From Megachile rotundata (Eukaryota > Arthropoda > Insecta > Hymenoptera > Megachilidae), in contig NW_027473342.1 in NCBI RefSeq assembly GCF_050947335.1, forward strand, positions 248,001 through 312,000: a DNA stretch of 64,000 nucleotides, written 5' to 3'. The notes beneath the pieces were generated by a model. That model was not told the origin of the DNA. It did not search any database and saw only the letters and a list, made by a program, of their open reading frames with translations. Position numbers and translations under genes: made by a program. Below, in pieces: positions 1 through 14,639 of the stretch. Position 1 is the first letter of the stretch; each line of letters begins with the position of its first letter.

Positions 1-460
1 CACACAATCACGATTGCACAATCACGATCACACAATCACGATCACACAATCACGATCACACAATCACGATGACACAATCACGGCCACACAATCACGGTCA
101 CAAAATCACGGTCACACAATCACGGTCACACAATCGCGGTCACACAATCACGCAGTCACACAATCACACAGTCACACAATCACGCAGTCACACAATCACT
201 CAATCACACAATCACACAATCACACAATCACACAATCACACAAGCACACAATCACTCAATCACACAATCACACACTCACACAATCACACAGTCACAATCA
301 CGCAGTCAAAATCACACAATCACAATCACACAATCACAATCACACAATCACACAATCACACAATCACACAATCACACAATCACACAATCACACAATCACA
401 CAATCACACAATCACACAGTCACACAATCACACAATCACAATCACGCAATCACACAATCA
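1..460 (+). repeat. Partial A fragment with a variant alpha patch
   Basis: The window opens in an alpha patch (about 11-190). It carries three CACGATCAC steps between CGATTG at 11 and ATGACAC at 69, where other copies carry two. One extra 14 bp subunit is present, so the CGATTG-to-ATG distance is 55 rather than 41 bases. The patch runs only to about 240 before switching to the segment that normally precedes an alpha patch: AAGCAC at about 242, then CGCAGTCAAAATC at about 301. The next alpha patch follows at 461. The two alpha patches are 436 bp apart, the shortest spacing in the window. Confidence 0.75.
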
Positions 461-3400
461 CGATTGCACAATCACGATCACACAATCACGATCACACAAT
501 CACGATGACACAATCACGGCCACACAATCACGGTCACAAAATCACGGTCACACAATCACGGTCACACAATCGCGGTCACACAATCACGCAGTCACACAAT
601 CACACAGTCACACAATCACGCAGTCACACAATCACTCAATCACACAATCACACAATCACACAATCACACAGTACACACAATCACAATCACACAATCACAA
701 TTACACAATCGCACAATCACACAATCACACAATCACACAATCACACAATCACACAGTCACACAATCACACAATCACACAATCACACAATCACACAATCAC
801 ACAATCACACAATCACACAATCACACAATCACACAATCACACAACCACACAACCACACAATCACACAATCACACAACCCCACACTCACACAATCACTCAA
901 TCACACAATCACACAATCACACAATCACACAATCACACAATCACACAATCACAATCACACAATCACAATTACACCATCACACAATCACACAATCTCACAA
1001 TCACACAATCACACAATCACACAATCACACAATCACACAATCACACAATCGCACAATCACAATTACACAATCACACAATCACACAATCACACAATCACAC
1101 AATCACACACTCACACAATCACACAATCACACAATCACACAATCACACAATCACACACTCACACAATCACACAGACACAATCACACAATCACAATCACAC
1201 AATCACAATCACACAATCACAATCACACAATCACAATCACACAACCACAATCACACAATCACACAAGCACACAATCACTCAATCAGACAATCACACACTC
1301 ACACAATCACACAATCACACAATCACACAATCACACAATCACACAATCACACAATCACACAATCACACACTCACACAATCACACAATCACACAATCACAA
1401 AATCACACAACCACAGAATCACACAACCACACAATCACACAATCACACACTCACGCAATCACACAGTCACAATCACACAATCACAATCACACAATCACAA
1501 TCACACAACCACAATCACACAACCACAATCACACATTCACACAATCGCACAATCACACAATCACACAATCACACAATCACACAATCACACAATCACACAA
1601 TCACACAATCACACAATCACACAATCACACAATCACACAATCACACAATCACAATTACACCATCACACAATCACACAATCTCACAATCACACAATCACAC
1701 AATCACACAATCACACAATCACACAATCACACAATCGCACAATCACAATTACACAATCACACAATCACACAATCACACAATCACACAATCACACACTCAC
1801 ACAATCACACAATCACACAATCACACAATCACACAATCACACACTCACACAATCACACAGACACAATCACACAATCACAATCACACAATCACAATCACAC
1901 AATCACAATCACACAATCACAATCACACAACCACAATCACACAATCACACAAGCACACAATCACTCAATCAGACAATCACACACTCACACAATCACACAA
2001 TCACACAATCACACAATCACACAATCACACAATCACACAATCACACAATCACACACTCACACAATCACACAATCACACAATTACAAAATCACACAACCAC
2101 AGAATCACACAACCACACAATCACACAATCACACACTCACACAATCACACAGTCACAATCACACAATCACAATCACACAATCACAATCACACAACCACAA
2201 TCACACAACCACAATCACACATTCACACAATCGCACAATCACACAATCACACAATCACACAATCACACAATCACACAATCACACAATCACACAATCACAC
2301 AATCACACAATCACACAATCACACAATCACACAATCACACAATCACACAATCACACAATCACACAATCACACAATCACACAATCACACAATCACACAATC
2401 ACACAACCACACAATCACACAACCACACAATCACACAACCACACAATCACTCAATCACACAATCACACACTCACACAATCACACAGTCACAATCACACAA
2501 TCCCAATCACACAATCACACAATCACACAATCACACAATCACACACTCACACAATCACACAATCACACAATCACACACTCACACAATCACACAGTCACAA
2601 TCACACAATCACAATCACACAATCACAATCACACAGTCACAATCACACAACCACAATCATACAATCACACAATCACACAATCACACAATCACACAATCAC
2701 ACAATCACACAATCACACAATCACACAATCACACAATCACACAATCACACAATCACACAATCACACAATCACACAGTACACACAGTACACACAATCACAA
2801 TCACACAATCACAATTACACAATCGCACAATCACACAATCGCACAATCACACAACCACACAATCACACAGTCACACAATCACACAATCACACAATCACAC
2901 AATCACACAATCACACAACCACACACTCACACAATCACACACTCACACAATCACACAGTCACAATCACACAATCACACAATCACACAATCACACAATCAC
3001 ACGATCACACAATCACACGATCACACGATCACACAATCACACAATCACGCAATCACAATCACGGTCACTCAATCACGGCCACACAATCACGGTCACACAA
3101 TCACGGTCACACAATCACGGTCACACAATCACGGTCACACAATCACACAATCACACAATCACACAATCACACAGTCACTATCACACAATCACACAATCAC
3201 ACAATCACACAATCACACAATCACAGACTCGCACAATCACACAATCACACAATCACACAATCACACAATCACACAATCACACAATCACACAACCATACAA
3301 TCACACAATCACACACTCACACAATCACACAACCACACAATCACACAACCACACACTCACACAATCTCACAGTCACAATCACACAATCACAATCACACAA

Positions 3401-4363
3401 TCACAATCACACAACCACAATCACACAACCACAATCACACAACCACAATCACACATTCACACAATCACACAATCACACAATCACACAATCACACAATCAC
3501 ACAATCACACAATCACACAATCACACAATCACACAATCACACAATCACACAATCACACAACCACACAATCACACAACCACACAATCACACAACCACACAA
3601 TCACTCAATCACACAATCACACACCTTCACAATCAGACAGTCACAATCACACAATCACACAATCACACAATCACACAATCACACAATCACACAATCACAC
3701 AATCACACAATCACACACTCACACAATCACACAGTCACAATCACACAATCACACAATCACACAATCACACAATCGCAAAATCTCACAACCACACAATCAC
3801 ACAATCACACAATCACACAGTCACAATCACACAATCACACAATCACACAATCACACAATCACACACTCACACAATCACACAATCACACGATCACACAATC
3901 ACACGATCACACGATCACACAATCACACAATCACGCAATCACAATCACGGTCACTCAATCACGGCCACACAGTCACGGTCACACAATCACGGTCACACAA
4001 TCACGGTCACACAATCACACAATCACACAACCACACAATCACACAAGCACACAATCACTCAATCACACAATCACACACTCACACAATCACACAGTCACAA
4101 TCACACAATCACACAATCACACAATCACCTAATCACACAATCACACAATCACACAACCACACAATCACACAAGCACACAATCACTCAATCAGACAATCAC
4201 ACACTCACACAATCACACAATCACACAATCACACAATCACATAATCACACAATCACACAATCACACAATCACACAATCACACAACCACACAATCACACAA
4301 TCACACAATCACACAATCACACAATCACCTAATCACACAATCACACAATCACACAACCACACA
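461..4363 (+). repeat. A-long module, copy W
   Basis: Alpha patch 461-626, GTAC at 671 (166 after the ATG at 505), CCCC token at 877 (+372), CAGACAC at about 1173 (+668) and CATTC at 1534 (+1029). These spacings equal those of the A-long modules at 11411 and 28788. The CAGACAC to CATTC block then repeats with a 686 bp shift (1859 and 2220). Double GTAC follows at 2776/2785. Gamma-2 patches are at 3062 (four CACGGT steps) and 3948 (three). After removing the 686 bp duplication the module is about 3.17 kb, like its relatives. Confidence 0.8.
960..2331 (+). repeat. 686 bp tandem duplication, private to copy W
   Basis: Three markers repeat with the same 686-base shift: AATTACACC 967/1653, CAGACAC 1173/1859 and CATTCACACAATCGC 1534/2220. 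The two copies differ at a few bases; for example CTCACGCAATC near 1452 reads CTCACACAATC in the second copy, and the later copy has ATTACAAAATC. The A-long modules at 11411 and 28788 have one copy of this block. Ends are placed to the nearest unit only. Confidence 0.85.
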
Positions 4364-7300
4364 ATGACACAAGCACACAATCACTCAATCACACAATCAC
4401 ACACTCACACAATCACACAGTCACAATCACACAGTCACAATCACACAATCACAATCACACAATCACAATCACACAATCACACAATCACACAATCACACAA
4501 TCACACAATCACACAATCACACAATCACACAATCACACAATCACACAGTCACACAATCACACAATCACACACTCACACAATCACACAATCACACGATCAC
4601 ACAATCACACGATCACACGATCACACAATCACACAATCACGCAATCACAATCACGGTCACTCAATCACGGTCACAAAATCACGGTCACACAATCACGGTC
4701 ACACAATCGCGGTCACACAATCACGCAGTCACACAATCACGCAGTCACACAATCACTCAATCACACAATCACACAATCACACAATCTCACAATCACACAA
4801 TCACACAATCACACAATCACACAATCACACAATCACACAATCACACAATCACACAATCACACAGTACACACAATCACAATCACACAATCACAATTACACA
4901 ATCGCACAATCACACAATAACACAATCACACAATCACACAACCACACAATCACACAAGCACACAGTCACTCAATCACACAATCACACACTCACACAATCA
5001 CACAATCACACAGTCACAATCACACAATCACACAATCACACAATCACACAATCACACAGTCACACAATCACACAATCACACACTCACACAATCACACAAT
5101 CACACGATCACACAATCACACGATCACACGATCACACAATCACACAATCACGCAATCACAATCACGGTCACTCAATCACGGTCACAAAATCACGGTCACA
5201 CAATCACGGTCACACAATCGCGGTCACACAATCACGCAGTCACACAATCACGCAGTCACACAATCACTCAATCACACAATCACACAATCACACAATCTCA
5301 CAATCACACAATCACACAAGCACACAATCACTCAATCACTCAATCACACAATCACACAATCACACAATCACAATCACACAATCACACAATCACACAATCA
5401 CACAATCACACAATCACACAATCACACAATCACACAATCACACAAACACACAATCACACAATCACACAACCACACAATCACACAAGCACACAGTCACTCA
5501 ATCACACAATCACACACTCACACAATCACACAATCACACAGTCACAATCACACAATCACACAATCACACAAGCACCTAATCACACAATCACACAATCACA
5601 CAACCACACAATCACACAAGCACACAATCACTCAATCAGACAATCACACACTCACACAATCACACAATCACACAATCACACAATCACACAATCACACAAT
5701 CACGCAATCACACCATCACACAATCACACAATCACACAACCACACAATCACACAAGCACACAATCACTCAATCACACAATCACACACTCATACAATCACA
5801 CAGTCACAATCACACAATCACACAATCACCTAATCACACAATCACACAATCACACAACCACACAATCGCACAAGCACACAATCACTCAATCAGACAATCA
5901 CACACTCACACAATCACACAATCACACAATCACACAATCACATAATCACACAATCACACAATCACACAATCACACAATCACACAATCACACAATCACACA
6001 GTACACACAATCACAATCACACAATCACAATTACACAAACGCACAATCACACAATCGCACAATCACACAATCACACAATCACACAGTCACACAATCACAC
6101 TATCACACAATCACACAATCACACAATCACACAATCACACAGTCACACAATCACACAATCACTCAATCACACAATCACACAATCACACAATCACACAATC
6201 ACACAATCACACAACCACACAATCACACAATCACACAATCACACAACCACACACTCACACAATCACACAATCACACAATCACACAATCACAATCACACAA
6301 TCACGATTACACCATCACACAATCACACAGACACAATCACACAATCACAATCACACAATCACAATCACACAACCACAATCACACAATCACACAATCACAC
6401 AATCACACAATCACACAATCACACAATCACAAAATCACACAATCACACAATCACACAACCACACAATCACACAACCACACAATCACACAACCACACAATC
6501 ACACAACCACACAATCACTCAATCACACAATCACGCACTCACACAATCACACAGTCACATTAACACAATCACACAATCACACAATCACCTAATCACACAA
6601 TCACACAATCACACAACCACACAATCACACAAGCACACAATCACTCAATCAGACAATCACACACTCACACAATCACACAATCACACAATCACACAATCAC
6701 ACAATCACACAATCACACAATCACACAATCACACAATCACACAATCACACACTCACACAATCACACAGTCACAATCACACAATCACACAATCACACAATC
6801 ACACAATCACACAATCACAAAATCACACAACCACACAATCACACAATCACACAATCACACAATCACACAGTCACAATCACACAATCACACAATCACACAA
6901 TCACACACTCACACAATCACACAATCACACGATCACACAGTCACACGATCACACGATCACACAATCACACAATCACGCAATCACAATCACGGTCACTCAA
7001 TCACGGCCACACAATCACGGTCACACAATCACGGTCACACAATCACACAATCACACAAGCACACAATCACTCAATCACACAATCACACACTCATACAATC
7101 CCACAGTCACAATCACACAATCACACAATCACCTAATCACACAATCACCTAATCACACAATCACCTAATCACACAATCACACAATCACACAACCACACAA
7201 TCACACAAGCACACAATCACTCAATCAGACAATCACACACTCACACAATCACACAATCACACAACCACACAATCACACAACCACAATCACACAATCACAC

Positions 7301-9237
7301 AATCACACAATCACACAATCACACAATCGCACAATCACAATTACACAATCACACAATCACACAATCACACACTCACACAATCACACAATCACACAATCAC
7401 ACAATCACACACTCACACAATCACACAGACACAATCACACAATCACAATCACACAATCACAATCACAATCACACAACCACAATCACACAATCACACAATC
7501 ACACAATCACACAATCACACAATCACACAATCACAAAATCACACAATCACACAATCACACAACCACACAATCACATAACCACACAATCACACAACCACAC
7601 AATCACTCAATCACACAATCACACACTCACACAATCACACAGTCACACAATCACACAATCACACAATCACACAATCACACAACCACACAATCACACAACC
7701 ACACAATCACTCAATCACACAATCACACACTCACACAATCACACAGTCACATTAACACAATCACACAATCACACAATCACCTAATCACACAATCACACAA
7801 TCACACAACCACACAATCACACAAGCACACAATCACTCAATCAGACAATCACACACTCACACAATCACACAATCACACAATCACACAATCACACAATCAC
7901 ACAATCACACAATCACACAATCACACAATCACACAATCACACAATCACACAATCACACAATCACACACTCACACAATCACACAGTCACAATCACACAATC
8001 ACACAATCACACAATCACACAATCACAAAATCACACAACCACACAATCACACAATCACACAATCACACAATCACACAGTCACAATCACACAATCACACAA
8101 TCACACAATCACACACTCACACAATCACACAATCACACGATCACACAGTCACACGATCACACGATCACACAATCACACAATCACGCAATCACAATCACGG
8201 TCACTCAATCACGGCCACACAATCACGGTCACACAATCACGGTCACACAATCACACAATCACACAAGCACACAATCACTCAATCACACAATCACACACTC
8301 ATACAATCCCACAGTCACAATCACACAATCACACAATCACCTAATCACACAATCACACAATCACACAACCACACAATCACACAAGCACACAATCACTCAA
8401 TCAGACAATCACACACTCACACAATCACACAATCACACAACCACACAATCACACAACCACAATCACACAATCACACAATCACACAATCACACAATCACAC
8501 AATCACACAACCACACAATCACACAACCACACAATCACACAACCACACAGTCACTCAATCACACAATCACACACTCACACAATCACACAGTCACAATCAC
8601 ACAATCACAATCACACAATCACACAATCACACACTCACACAATCACACAATCACACAATCACATAATCACACAATCACACAATCACACAATCACACAATC
8701 ACACAATCACACAATCACACAATCACACAATCACACAATCACCTAATCACACAATCACACAATCACACAACCACACAATCACACAAGCACACAATCACTC
8801 AATCACACAATCACACACTCACACAATCACACAGTCACAATCACACAGTCACAATCACACAATCACAATCACACAATCACAATCACACAATCACACAATC
8901 ACACAATCACACAATCACACAATCACACAATCACACAATCACACAATCACACAATCACACAATCACACAATCACACAATCACACAATCACACAATCACAC
9001 AATCACACAATCACACAATCACACAATCACACAATCACACAAGCACACAATCACTCAATCACACAATCACACACTCACACAATCACGCAGTCAAAATCAC
9101 ACAATCACAATCACACAATCACAATCACACAATCACACAATCACACAATCACACAATCACACAATCACACAATCACACAATCACACAATCACACAGTCAC
9201 ACAATCACACAATCGCAATCACGCAATCACACAATCA
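4364..9237 (+). repeat. B-long module, copy W
   Basis: Opens at ATGACACAAGC. Gamma-1 patches at 4654 and 5165; GTAC at 4863 and 6001; CATTAACAC at 6556 and 7748; gamma-2 at 6990 and 8198, each with two CACGGT steps. It closes with the usual pre-alpha segment (AAGCAC, then CGCAGTCAAAATC near 9086). The CATTAAC to gamma-2 block is present twice, as in the Y module at 32171 but not in the X module at 14640. Confidence 0.75.
6250..8650 (+). repeat. Tandem duplication of about 1.2 kb in B-long (W)
   Basis: CATTAAC recurs at 6556 and 7748 (1192 apart), and gamma-2 at 6990 and 8198 (1208 apart). The 16 bp difference is two octamers. The first copy also holds three CACCTAATCACACAAT steps (CCTAAT at 7132, 7148 and 7164); the second holds one. 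The outer limits are approximate. Confidence 0.75.
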
Positions 9238-10096
9238 CGATTGCACAATCACGATCACACAATCACGATCACACAATCACGATGACACAATCACGGCCAC
9301 ACAATCACGGTCACAAAATCACGGTCACACAATCACGGTCACACAATCGCGGTCACACAATCACGCAGTCACACAATCACACAGTCACACAATCACGCAG
9401 TCACACAATCACTCAATCACACAATCACACAATCACACAATCACACAGTACACACAATCACAATCACACAATCACAATTACACAATCGCACAATCACACA
9501 ATCACACAATCACACAATCACACAATCACACAGTCACACAATCACACAATCACACAATCACACAATCACACAATCACACAATCACACAATCACACAATCA
9601 CACAATCACACAATCACACAATCACACAATCACACAACCACACAACCACACAATCACACAATCACACAATCACACACTCACACAATCACACAGTCACAAT
9701 CACAGAATCACAATCACACAATCACAATCACACAGTCACAATCACACAACCACAATCACACAATCACACAATCACACAATCACACAATCACACAATCACA
9801 CAAGCACACCATCACTCAATCACACAATCACACACTCACACAATCACACAGTCACAATCACACAATCACACAATCACACAATCACACAACCACACAATCA
9901 CACAAGCACACAATCACTCAATCAGACAATCACACACTCACACAATCACACAATCACACAATCACACAATCACATAATCACACAATCACACAATCACACA
10001 ATCACACAATCACACAACCACACAATCACACAATCACACAATCACACAATCACACAATCACCTAATCACACAATCACACAATCACACAACCACACA
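9238..10096 (+). repeat. A-short module, copy W
   Basis: Alpha patch 9238-9403 with ATG at 9282, GTAC about 166 downstream, CACAGAATCAC near 9700, the A-short marker AAGCACACCATCAC near 9803, CACATAATC near 9971, then the next B opener. It is 815 bp from ATG to B opener, the shortest of the clean A-short copies (837-847 bp elsewhere); the gap is a few octamers. Confidence 0.75.
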
Positions 10097-10572
10097 ATGA
10101 CACAAGCACACAATCACTCAATCACACAATCACACACTCACACAATCACACAGTCACAATCACACAGTCACAATCACACAATCACAATCACACAATCACA
10201 ATCACACAATCACACAATCACACAATCACACAATCACACAATCACACAATCACACAATCACACAATCACACAGTCACACAATCACACAATCACACACTCA
10301 CACAATCACACAATCACACGATCACACAACCACACGATCACACGATCACACAATCACACAATCACGCAATCACAATCACGGTCACTCAATCACGGTCACA
10401 AAATCACGGTCACACAATCACGGTCACACAATCGCGGTCACACAATCACGCAGTCACACAATCACGCAGTCACACAATCACTCAATCACACAATCACACA
10501 ATCACACAATCTCACAATCACACAATCACACAATCACCTAATCACACAATCACACAATCACACAACCACACA
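10097..10572 (+). repeat. B-short module, first of a tandem pair
   Basis: B opener at 10097, gamma-1 at 10379 and the CTCACAATC token near 10510, then a direct jump to CACCTAATC and the next B opener at 10573. It carries CAACCACACGATC in its gamma region where most copies read CAATCACACGATC. It lacks the GTAC token found after gamma-1 in B-long modules. Confidence 0.75.
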
Positions 10573-11410
10573 ATGACACAAGCACACAATCACTCAATCA
10601 CAGAATCACACACTCACACAATCACACAGTCACAATCACACAGTCACAATCACACAATCACAATCACACAATCACAATCACACAATCACACAATCACACA
10701 ATCACACAATCACACAATCACACAATCACACAATCACACAGTCACACAATCACACAATCACACACTCACACAATCACACAATCACACGATCACACAATCA
10801 CACGATCACACGATCACACAATCACACAATCACGCAATCACAATCACGGTCACTCAATCACGGTCACAAAATCACGGTCACACAATCACGGTCACACAAT
10901 CGCGGTCACACAATCACGCAGTCACACAATCACGCAGTCACACAATCACTCAATCACACAATCACACAATCACACAATCTCACAATCACACAATCACACA
11001 ATCACACAATCACACAATCACACAATCACACAATCACACAATCACACAATCACACAATCACACAATCACACAATCACACAATCACACAATCACACAATCA
11101 CACAATCACACAATCACACAATCACACAATCACACAATCACACAATCACACAATCACACAATCACACAATCACACAATCACACAATCACACAATCACACA
11201 ATCACACAAGCACACAATCACTCAATCACACAATCACACACTCACACAATCACACAGTCACAATCACGCAGTCAAAATCACACAATCACAATCACACAAT
11301 CACAATCACACAATCACACAATCACACAATCACACAATCACACAATCACACAATCACACAATCACACAGTCACACAATCACACAATCACAATCACGCAAT
11401 CACACAATCA
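10573..11410 (+). repeat. B-short module, second of the pair, with a pure octamer tract
   Basis: B opener at 10573, 476 bp after the previous one, with CACAGAATC at about 10599. Gamma-1 is at 10847. After CTCACAATC near 10980 comes one of the longest uniform runs in the window, about 225 bp of unbroken CACACAAT to about 11208. It closes with the pre-alpha segment (AAGCAC, CGCAGTCAAAATC near 11267). The module at 27958 in copy X has the same layout. Confidence 0.75.
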
Positions 11411-14400
11411 CGATTGCACAATCACGATCACACAATCACGATCACACAATCACGATGACACAATCACGGCCACACAATCACGGTCACAAAATCACGGTCA
11501 CACAATCACGGTCACACAATCGCGGTCACACAATCACGCAGTCACACAATCACACAGTCACACAATCACGCAGTCACACAATCACTCAATCACACAATCA
11601 CACAATCACACAATCACACAGTACACACAATCACAATCACACAATCACAATTACACAATCGCACAATCACACAATCACACAATCACACAATCACACAATC
11701 ACACAGTCACACAATCACACAATCACACAATCACACAATCACACAATCACACAATCACACAATCACACAATCACACAATCACACAATCACACAACCACAC
11801 AACCACACAATCACACAATCACACAACCCCACACTCACACAATCACTCAATCACACAATCACACAATCACACAATCACACAATCACACAATCACACAATC
11901 ACAATCACACAATCACAATTACACCATCACACAATCACACAATCTCACAATCACACAATCACACAATCACACAATCACACAATCACACAATCACACAATC
12001 GCACAATCACAATTACACAATCACACAATCACACAATCACACAATCACACAATCACACACTCACACAATCACACAATCACACAATCACACAATCACACAA
12101 TCACACACTCACACAATCACACAGACACAATCACACAATCACAATCACACAATCACAATCACACAATCACAATCACACAATCACAATCACACAACCACAA
12201 TCACACAATCACACAAGCACACAATCACTCAATCAGACAATCACACACTCACACAATCACACAATCACACAATCACACAATCACACAATCACACAATCAC
12301 ACAATCACACAATCACACACTCACACAATCACACAATCACACAATCACAAAATCACACAACCACAGAATCACACAACCACACAATCACACAATCACACAC
12401 TCACACAATCACACAGTCACAATCACACAATCACAATCACACAATCACAATCACACAACCACAATCACACAACCACAATCACACATTCACACAATCGCAC
12501 AATCACACAATCACACAATCACACAATCACACAATCACACAATCACACAATCACACAATCACACAATCACACAATCACACAATCACACAATCACACAATC
12601 ACACAATCACACAATCACACAATCACACAATCACACAATCACACAATCACACAATCACACAATCACACAATCACACAACCACACAATCACACAACCACAC
12701 AATCACACAACCACACAATCACTCAATCACACAATCACACACTCACACAATCACACAGTCACAATCACACAATCCCAATCACACAATCACACAATCACAC
12801 AATCACACAATCACACACTCACACAATCACACAATCACACAATCACACACTCACACAATCACACAGTCACAATCACACAATCACAATCACACAATCACAA
12901 TCACACAGTCACAATCACACAACCACAATCATACAATCACACAATCACACAATCACACAATCACACAATCACACAATCACACAATCACACAATCACACAA
13001 TCACACAATCACACAATCACACAATCACACAATCACACAGTACACACAGTACACACAATCACAATCACACAATCACAATTACACAATCGCACAATCACAC
13101 AATCGCACAATCACACAACCACACAATCACACAGTCACACAATCACACAATCACACAATCACACAATCACACAATCACACAACCACACACTCACACAATC
13201 ACACACTCACACAATCACACAGTCACAATCACACAATCACACAATCACACAATCACACAATCACACGATCACACAATCACACGATCACACGATCACACAA
13301 TCACACAATCACGCAATCACAATCACGGTCACTCAATCACGGCCACACAATCACGGTCACACAATCACGGTCACACAATCACGGTCACACAATCACGGTC
13401 ACACAATCACACAATCACACAATCACACAATCACACAGTCACTATCACACAATCACACAATCACACAATCACACAATCACAGACTCGCACAATCACACAA
13501 TCACACAATCACACAATCACACAATCACACAATCACACAATCACACAACCATACAATCACACAATCACACACTCACACAATCACACAACCACACAATCAC
13601 ACAACCACACACTCACACAATCTCACAGTCACAATCACACAATCACAATCACACAATCACAATCACACAACCACAATCACACAACCACAATCACACAACC
13701 ACAATCACACATTCACACAATCACACAATCACACAATCACACAATCACACAATCACACAATCACACAATCACACAATCACACAATCACACAATCACACAA
13801 TCACACAATCACACAACCACACAATCACACAACCACACAATCACACAACCACACAATCACTCAATCACACAATCACACACCTTCACAATCAGACAGTCAC
13901 AATCACACAATCACAATCACACAATCACACAATCACACAATCACACAATCACACAATCACACAATCACACAATCACACAATCACACACTCACACAATCAC
14001 ACAGTCACAATCACACAATCACACAATCACACAATCACACAATCGCAAAATCTCACAACCACACAATCACACAATCACACAATCACACAGTCACAATCAC
14101 ACAATCACACAATCACACAATCACACACTCACACAATCACACAATCACACGATCACACAATCACACGATCACACGATCACACAATCACACAATCACGCAA
14201 TCACAATCACGGTCACTCAATCACGGCCACACAGTCACGGTCACACAATCACGGTCACACAATCACGGTCACACAATCACGGTCACACAATCACACAATC
14301 ACACAACCACACAATCACACAAGCACACAATCACTCAATCACACAATCACACACTCACACAATCACACAGTCACAATCACACAATCACACAATCACACAA

Positions 14401-14639
14401 TCACCTAATCACACAATCACACAATCACACAACCACACAATCACACAAGCACACAATCACTCAATCAGACAATCACACACTCACACAATCACACAATCAC
14501 ACAATCACACAATCACATAATCACACAATCACACAATCACACAATCACACAATCACACAACCACACAATCACCCAATCACACAATCACACAATCACACAA
14601 TCACCTAATCACACAATCACACAATCACACAACCACACA
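11411..14639 (+). repeat. A-long module, copy X
   Basis: Offsets from ATG 11455 are GTAC +166, CCCC +372, CAGACAC +668, CATTC +1029 and double GTAC +1585. Gamma-2 is at 13326 (+1871, four CACGGT steps), CCTTCAC at 13880, and the second gamma-2 at 14210 (four steps, first preceded by CACAGTCACGG). The ATG-to-B distance of 3185 bp makes this the simplest A-long copy: no internal duplication is visible. It is the best reference for aligning the others. Confidence 0.8.

Larger units (their letters stand above)
461..11410 (+). repeat. Higher-order repeat copy W
   Basis: Module order is A-long 461, B-long 4364, A-short 9238, then two B-short units at 10097 and 10573. It ends at the next A-long alpha patch. 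It matches the start and end of copies X and Y but lacks their middle round (second B-long and A-short), which makes it about 10.9 kb. It shares a duplicated B-long interior with Y, not X, and carries a private 686 bp duplication in A-long. Confidence 0.75.

Noticed and set aside
461..626. Alpha patch as a degenerate transposon end or tRNA/5S-derived element
   Set aside because: The patch is made of the same octamers with G substitutions. I saw no terminal inverted repeats, target-site duplication, A/B box or poly-A tail.
3062..3140. Nuclear-receptor response elements from repeated GGTCA half-sites in gamma patches
   Set aside because: GGTCA steps occur as direct repeats 14 bp apart, but half-sites lack the preceding A (context is CGGTCA) and the spacing is not one of the short spacings usual for such receptors. 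A by-product of the repeat is more likely.
69..4244. Long + strand open reading frame (1391 codons) of His/Thr/Ile/Gln/Ser/Asn repeats, and similar ones such as 10573-14520, 27958-32139 and 53194-57663
   Set aside because: The frames overlap in different phases over the same DNA, begin and end at repeat tokens, and follow from a stop-free 8 bp unit. There is no codon bias, domain, splice or promoter context. Not genes.
4590..4760. CRISPR-like pattern of regularly spaced repeats
   Set aside because: There are no unique spacers; the material between tokens is the same octamer. No cas gene or leader is present.
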